This document shows positions 60,081 through 64,000 of a DNA stretch of 64,000 bases, piece after piece. Positions within the stretch are counted from its first letter, which is position 1. Each line of letters opens with the position of its first letter. The stretch is from an uncultured Alphaproteobacteria bacterium (GTDB lineage: Bacteria; Pseudomonadota; Alphaproteobacteria; Rs-D84). Under the pieces are notes generated by a model. It saw nothing but the letters and a program-made list of their open reading frames with translations. It did no database searches and had not been told where the DNA came from. Both the position numbers and the translations under genes were made by a program. The stretch covers positions 102,028 through 166,027 of the forward strand of contig CAMHTQ010000003.1 of the NCBI GenBank assembly GCA_946188105.1, given 5' to 3'.

Positions 60081-60443
60081 ATGGCAAAAAAAGTACAGAA
60101 AGATCCATACAAGTCATCGGATGACTTGTTAATTGAGAAGAGATGGGAAGAAAAATATAAATTACAAGTGCAAGATTTGATGGATTTAATTCCTGAATCA
60201 CATGTATTAAAACAAGTTGATGAATTAAAAGAAGAAGGCGTGGTTCTTTCTCGTTCTGTAAAATGGACCGTGGGTGATCGAGTAGTGTATTCAGGTTTTT
60301 ATGATGTTCGTTCAATCGAGGCAAATGACGAAGAATTACATATGTTTTATTTGAAAGCCAAAGATTATAAAAAATTTGCCCGTGCATGCGAACAAAGACG
60401 TGCCGAATTGTTAAAAGCACACAAGAAAGATAAACAAAAATAA
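60081..60443 (+). CDS. Unknown charged helical protein (120 aa)
   Basis: Lys- and Glu-rich; a central WTVGDRVVYSGFYDVRSIEAND may be a small beta unit. Good ribosome site after a sigma-70 promoter. No recognised family. Confidence 0.6.
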   Translation: MAKKVQKDPYKSSDDLLIEKRWEEKYKLQVQDLMDLIPESHVLKQVDELKEEGVVLSRSVKWTVGDRVVYSGFYDVRSIEANDEELHMFYLKAKDYKKFARACEQRRAELLKAHKKDKQK

Positions 60444-60447
60444 AAAC

Positions 60448-60472
60448 AACCACCCGTTTGGGTGGTTTTTAT
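60448..60472 (+). terminator. Terminator
   Basis: AACCACCC/GGGTGGTT eight-pair stem with a four-base loop, followed by T-rich sequence. Confidence 0.8.
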
Positions 60473-60486
60473 AGTAAAAATAAAAA

Positions 60487-60831
60487 ATGGCAAAGAAACA
60501 AACTGAATATAAATATCCAAAAAATTGGTTCAAACATAATTTAATTCCAGTTCCAACTGGTTTGGCGGGTGGTAATTGTCGTAAATGCATATTTAGAAAC
60601 TATTTACCACAATATTGCAATAGATTAGCATGTGCCTATGTTGATATGTCGCCAAATTCTGATTATATCGAGTCAGTATATTGGACCAGTCGTGAAACTC
60701 GTGAAAATCCAGAAAATTGGGCCGAGTTACATGATTTCTTCACCCGCTTGCCCAAACAAAGAATTCGTGATATTTCAAATGATATTATGAGAAAAGCCGT
60801 AATATCTAAATTATCAGAAAAATCTATGTAA
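60487..60831 (+). CDS. Unknown small protein with Cys pairs (114 aa)
   Basis: GGNCRKCIFRNYLPQYCNRLAC has four Cys that could bind zinc or an iron-sulfur cluster. The rest is basic and helical. No signal peptide. No strong ribosome site is seen. Confidence 0.5.
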   Translation: MAKKQTEYKYPKNWFKHNLIPVPTGLAGGNCRKCIFRNYLPQYCNRLACAYVDMSPNSDYIESVYWTSRETRENPENWAELHDFFTRLPKQRIRDISNDIMRKAVISKLSEKSM

Positions 60832-60854
60832 GTTTTACAAACAATGCCAGTTCA

Positions 60855-61766
60855 TTACTGCATATGTTGTGGAACATCCATGAAATATGATGGGTCTATG
60901 GATTTATGTGTTGGATATCCATGTTTGATTGGGATATTTTTTCCGTTTGCAACAACCGATGTTTGATGACCTATATAATGAATTTCATAATGCACATGAG
61001 AAATGCTTTTACGCATTTTTGGGCATGCCTCGTTGGCAAAGGCCGCTTTATTTGCTTTTGCACCACCGGTATACCCTAACACACCGATTTGACACCCTGC
61101 GGTTACCTGTTGTCCTTGGGACACAAGGATTTTTTCCAAATGCATATAATATGTTTTAAATCCGTTTTGGTGGTTAATCAAAATGTAATTACCCGCAGAA
61201 CTTCCTTTGGAACAATTACTAACTTTTTCAACAGTACCACCAGCCGTTGCGAAAACAGGATTTCCAAAATTTGCCTCTGTACACCCTATATCAAACCCAT
61301 AATGTGGGTCATTTTTGCCGTATATTTTGCGATAGCCATATCTGGAACAAAATTTATAATCTGAGTCAAAAACAGGCTTTCCAACAGGAATTGTTTGATT
61401 TGCAGGAATTGCAGAATTTCTTGTTGCACAATATCCACTGGGGTCTGGGGCATAATCCGACACATTTGATGTCGATATGTATGTATCAGATTGAGAGGCA
61501 CCCACAGAATTCGCAGTATCGGCTTCGTTTGCAGCAATTTCTTCTGCTATACCAGCATCGGTATTTATAATTGTTAAAACATCAAAAACAGGCAAATCAG
61601 CAAATGGCTCGTATCCCTCGGCTTTGATTTTTATTTGATCGGAAAAACTGACATCTTCAAAAGTTTTTGGAAACGAAGCCGCTTTCAACAAACTTTCGCC
61701 ATATCCAACAACGGGTATAAATATACCCAACCAAAACATTAACAAAAATGAATTTTTACTTTGCAT
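60855..61766 (-). CDS. M23 (LytM-type) peptidase, secreted
   Basis: 303 residues. After an N-terminal signal, the M23 domain at about 140-285 has HYGFDIG (His and Asp metal ligands), FKTYYMHLE and HVHYEIH. It should cut peptidoglycan cross-links in the periplasm. Several Cys lie near the active domain. TATAAT lies just before the ATG. Confidence 0.87.
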   Translation of the reverse strand: MQSKNSFLLMFWLGIFIPVVGYGESLLKAASFPKTFEDVSFSDQIKIKAEGYEPFADLPVFDVLTIINTDAGIAEEIAANEADTANSVGASQSDTYISTSNVSDYAPDPSGYCATRNSAIPANQTIPVGKPVFDSDYKFCSRYGYRKIYGKNDPHYGFDIGCTEANFGNPVFATAGGTVEKVSNCSKGSSAGNYILINHQNGFKTYYMHLEKILVSQGQQVTAGCQIGVLGYTGGAKANKAAFANEACPKMRKSISHVHYEIHYIGHQTSVVANGKNIPIKHGYPTHKSIDPSYFMDVPQHMQ

Positions 61767-61866
61767 GACTTATATGAGATATTATATCAAAAAAATCATA
61801 AATTTTACACATATATTATATGAATTTTGTGGTATAATAATTACCAAGTATTCAAAAGGATATTAA

Positions 61867-62454
61867 ATGACACATATGGAAAAATTCTTTGAATTGTTTA
61901 AACTGGACCTGAAAACAGAACGTTTGGAATTACGAATTTTGGAACCAACAATGGAAAATGCCAAGATTGTGTGGGATGTATTAAAAAAAGAAAAACCAGA
62001 AGATTTTAAATATATGTGGTATTCAGTAACACATAAATCACACCTTACGGAATCTGTCGAAGAAACCCAAGAAAGAATGAAATTAGATTATGAATCTAAA
62101 AATGGATGTGCATATTACATATTTTATGAAAACAAATTCATAGGATATATGCGTATACATTATTGGGCTGATTCTAAAACATTGCAATGTGCCAGTGTGT
62201 GGTTTATTAAATCTGCTTGGGGTAATGGGTTTAATAAAGAAGTTCATAATAAATTAGAAGATTTGGCATTCAATGGTTTGCATGCTAACCGCATATGCAG
62301 ACAAACCATGGATGGAAATCTGGAATCTAAAAAATCGATTGAATCCAGCGGATATCATCTGGATGGCAGAGATAGACAAGCCAATCAAATGCCAGATGGT
62401 ACATTTATGGATCATTTATGGTTTTCTAAACTGGCCAGTGAATATAAAAAATAA
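61867..62454 (+). CDS. GNAT acetyltransferase, RimJ/RimL type
   Basis: 195 residues. KTERLELRILEPTMENA at the start, and ASVWFIKSAWGNGFNKEVHNKLEDLAF and ANRICRQTMDGNLESKKSIESSGYHLDG in the core, match N-acetyltransferases of ribosomal-protein or antibiotic type. Extended -10 TGGTATAAT upstream. First of three GNAT genes. Confidence 0.85.
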   Translation: MTHMEKFFELFKLDLKTERLELRILEPTMENAKIVWDVLKKEKPEDFKYMWYSVTHKSHLTESVEETQERMKLDYESKNGCAYYIFYENKFIGYMRIHYWADSKTLQCASVWFIKSAWGNGFNKEVHNKLEDLAFNGLHANRICRQTMDGNLESKKSIESSGYHLDGRDRQANQMPDGTFMDHLWFSKLASEYKK

Positions 62455-62460
62455 AATAAA

Positions 62461-62484
62461 AAACCGCAAATTTGCGGTTTTATT
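62461..62484 (+). terminator. Terminator after GNAT 1
   Basis: Perfect palindrome AAACCGCAAATTTGCGGTTT followed by T-rich sequence. Confidence 0.75.
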
Positions 62485-62497
62485 TTGGCAGGGCTAG

Positions 62498-62578
62498 TTG
62501 CGCAATTCACGAGTTGATTTTATTCGTGAATTGTTGCGGTTTGGAAAAGATATAAAAACATTTTTGCAGAATTTGTGA
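62498..62578 (+). repeat. Short diverged repeat, copy 1
   Basis: It shares about two thirds of its bases with 63250-63318, and both read as the same peptide pattern (NSR-D-I-ELL-FGK-K-F). This copy also contains a perfect ten-base inverted repeat (62503-62512 with 62524-62533). It lacks an ATG. Confidence 0.6.
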
Positions 62579-62613
62579 TATAATTATCCATGAATGATAA
62601 AAAAGGAAATATC

Positions 62614-63159
62614 ATGAACCATAGCATAAAATTCAAATTAAAAAATGGTAAAGTCGTTACTATCCGTCGTATTCGTGGAACAGATTATGATGATGTAATG
62701 AAATATTTTGAAAAATTTACACGCGGACCTGGTGCAAAATGGACTTGGCAATATCCCGGACAACCTAAAAAAGATAAAGAAAAATCTATACAAGTATATG
62801 AAAGTCCAAATAATCTGTTCATCGGTGCATGGGATGGAAAGAACCTTATAGGTATGGCGGACATAAGTAAAAAACAAGCAAATCATCCTTATTCTGGTCG
62901 TGTGGCTAGCACAGCAACAACCATGCTGGAACAATATACATCGAACGGTTTAGGAACAAAGTTTAAACAAATTGTCGAAAAATGGGCTCGCGAAAATAAT
63001 GTACATGTGCTACAAAGTGGTGTCAGACACAAAAATGTTCGGTCTTTGGGAAACTTATTAAAACAAGGATACGAAATTGTAGGTATTTTTCATGATACTG
63101 CATTCATAAATGGAGAATGGCATCATGAATATTTACTTGAAAAAATATTGGAAAAATAA
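62614..63159 (+). CDS. GNAT acetyltransferase
   Basis: 181 residues from the ATG at 62614 behind AAAAAGGAAA. LFIGAWDGKNLIGMADI, STATTMLEQYTSNGLGTKFKQIVEKWA and VRHKNVRSLGNLLKQGYEIVG match the GNAT fold. It is a different subtype from the genes on either side. Substrate unknown. Confidence 0.82.
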   Translation: MNHSIKFKLKNGKVVTIRRIRGTDYDDVMKYFEKFTRGPGAKWTWQYPGQPKKDKEKSIQVYESPNNLFIGAWDGKNLIGMADISKKQANHPYSGRVASTATTMLEQYTSNGLGTKFKQIVEKWARENNVHVLQSGVRHKNVRSLGNLLKQGYEIVGIFHDTAFINGEWHHEYLLEKILEK

Positions 63160-63190
63160 TTCAAATACCCACAACAAATACAAACCATGA

Positions 63191-63218
63191 AAAAGGTTAG
63201 ATTTCTAACCTTTTTCTT
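63191..63218 (+). terminator. Terminator after GNAT 2
   Basis: AAAAGGTTAGA/TCTAACCTTTT hairpin followed by T-rich sequence. Confidence 0.8.
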
Positions 63219-63249
63219 TTTAATCGGTAAAATGGAACAGGATCACTTA

Positions 63250-63318
63250 AGCAATTCACGAACCGATGAAATCAAAGAATTGTTGCAATTCGGTAAAGAA
63301 GTTAAAGCGTTTTTTACT
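63250..63318 (+). repeat. Short diverged repeat, copy 2
   Basis: Counterpart of 62498-62578. Here it lies in a 38-codon open frame (63232-63348) that runs into the 3' end of the convergent GNAT gene. No ribosome site is present, so I do not call it a gene. Confidence 0.55.
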
Positions 63319-63867
63319 TTATTCAGATTTCAATTTACCAAAATATAATTTATCTCGTATTGAGCCATTAGGCCATTTAGCATCTTGACGAATAACACCT
63401 TCCAAAGTATAACCATTTTGTTCTGCGATGGTTTTAGAAGCAATGTTTTTAGCATCACAATGAAGTTGTATCTTATGACACCAATCTTGTTCAAATGCCA
63501 TTTTTTCAATTCTAGGCAGCAATTTATTTATTATTCCTTTGCCTCTCTCGGATTTTCTTAACCAATAACCAATTTCAACTTTGCCAGATTTTTGCATAAT
63601 GCCTGAAAAACCGATTTCGCCCAGTAATTTATTATCTTTGAATATACCAAACATCAGTGAACGATTAGAATGATTACGTTGGTAATAACTAATCAATACA
63701 TGTTCTGGGGATTCAAACAAACCGTCAGGCATCCAAAAAATCATATTCTTAGGGTCTTGTGATACAATTTTAAAAATTTCTTTGGCATATTCCATAGTTG
63801 CAGGCACCATCATCAACACAAACCCACCAACTTTAATTTTTTTATTTCTTAATGTTTCAAAATCCAT
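63319..63867 (-). CDS. GNAT acetyltransferase, RimJ/RimL type
   Basis: 182 residues from the ATG at 63867 behind AAAGGGG. VEIGYWLRKSERGKGIINKLLPRIEKMAF and NIASKTIAEQNGYTLEGVIRQDA are the acetyl-CoA-binding and late motifs. Resembles the gene at 61867 in type. On the opposite strand to the other two. Confidence 0.87.
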   Translation of the reverse strand: MDFETLRNKKIKVGGFVLMMVPATMEYAKEIFKIVSQDPKNMIFWMPDGLFESPEHVLISYYQRNHSNRSLMFGIFKDNKLLGEIGFSGIMQKSGKVEIGYWLRKSERGKGIINKLLPRIEKMAFEQDWCHKIQLHCDAKNIASKTIAEQNGYTLEGVIRQDAKWPNGSIRDKLYFGKLKSE

Positions 63868-63962
63868 ATCGATACCCCTTTGTAGCAATTATATCATAGA
63901 AATAGTGATAATTTATAATATTTTATTGTTTTTATGGTATAATATGACCGAAAGGATATCTT

Positions 63963-64000
63963 ATGAATAAACAAATATTAACCAAATTTTATAATACACG
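63963..64000 (+). CDS. Start of a gene leaving the window (partial)
   Basis: ATG behind AAAGGAT, with an extended -10 (TGGTATAAT, -10 at 63938-63943) 20 bases before it. Only 12 residues are visible (MNKQILTKFYNT), too few to identify. Confidence 0.6.
   Translation, partial: MNKQILTKFYNT

Noticed and set aside
60061..60453. 130-codon frame on the minus strand
   Set aside because: It lies antisense to the 120-aa protein gene, which has a promoter, ribosome site and terminator.
61867..63867. Integron cassette array of GNAT genes
   Set aside because: No attC-like core sites are visible, one gene is reversed, and each gene has its own promoter or terminator.

Overview
The window is AT-rich, gene-dense DNA from the chromosome of a Gram-negative bacterium. 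BamA, an LptE-type lipoprotein, many lipobox signal peptides, a cysteine-free L33 and the YraN, GrpE, PpiD, ZapA and RadC set fit a low-GC member of the Alphaproteobacteria. A class III (oxygen-sensitive) ribonucleotide reductase with its radical-SAM activase, plus acetate kinase, points to an anaerobic or gut-associated lineage. I cannot name the species. Several genes have a sigma-70 promoter placed so that transcription would start at or next to the ATG, so leaderless translation seems common here.

Layout: 1-4.1 kb holds the end of bamA, two VirB8-like membrane proteins, small lipoproteins and yraN. 4.2-12.3 kb is one compact operon for a surface glycan: four glycosyltransferases, a PIG-L deacetylase, a hexapeptide acetyltransferase, a TagB/TagF-like CDP-glycerol transferase and a TagD/oxidoreductase fusion. 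This suggests a glycerol-phosphate-containing polymer. Several of these unrelated enzymes share a short Pro/basic membrane-type motif.

12.4-28.4 kb is the most unusual part. Podovirus-type virion genes, all on the minus strand, are interleaved with host genes: tail fibre, portal, Bbp19-like, terminase, tail nozzle and adaptor, decoration, major capsid, scaffold, holin-like and SleB-like hydrolase genes. The host genes are tpiA-grpE, ppiD, dnaB with an XRE regulator and a third gene, and a histone-H1-like gene. The large terminase is split into an ATPase half and a nuclease half by the dnaB block. No integrase, phage polymerase or phage replication gene is visible. A phage-type lysozyme with one in-frame amber codon lies alone at 59.4-59.9 kb. 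Its promoter-terminator-gene leader resembles that of the SleB-like gene at 28.3 kb. The set looks like either a dismantled prophage or a dispersed, possibly domesticated particle system similar to a gene transfer agent.

28.4-45.4 kb is mainly housekeeping: birA, ackA, an FKBP lipoprotein, a VirB11-type ATPase, priA, an APH-like kinase, miaA, gapA, tRNA-Asp, tRNA-Leu, an LptM-like lipoprotein, a NADAR protein, rpmG, parC and a double-length ThyX. 45.4-53.8 kb has a structured leader that could hide the start of a secreted protein gene, zapA, radC, map, holA, lptE and several unrecognised membrane or surface proteins.

53.8-57.9 kb is an anaerobic dNTP module. nrdD is preceded by two pairs of NrdR-type boxes. 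A separate 63-residue gene carries what looks like the glycyl-radical tail missing from NrdD, followed by the activase and a PHP phosphatase. 57.9-64 kb holds an ABC-F ATPase, the broken lysozyme, small unknown genes, an M23 peptidase and three GNAT acetyltransferases with a diverged short repeat between them.
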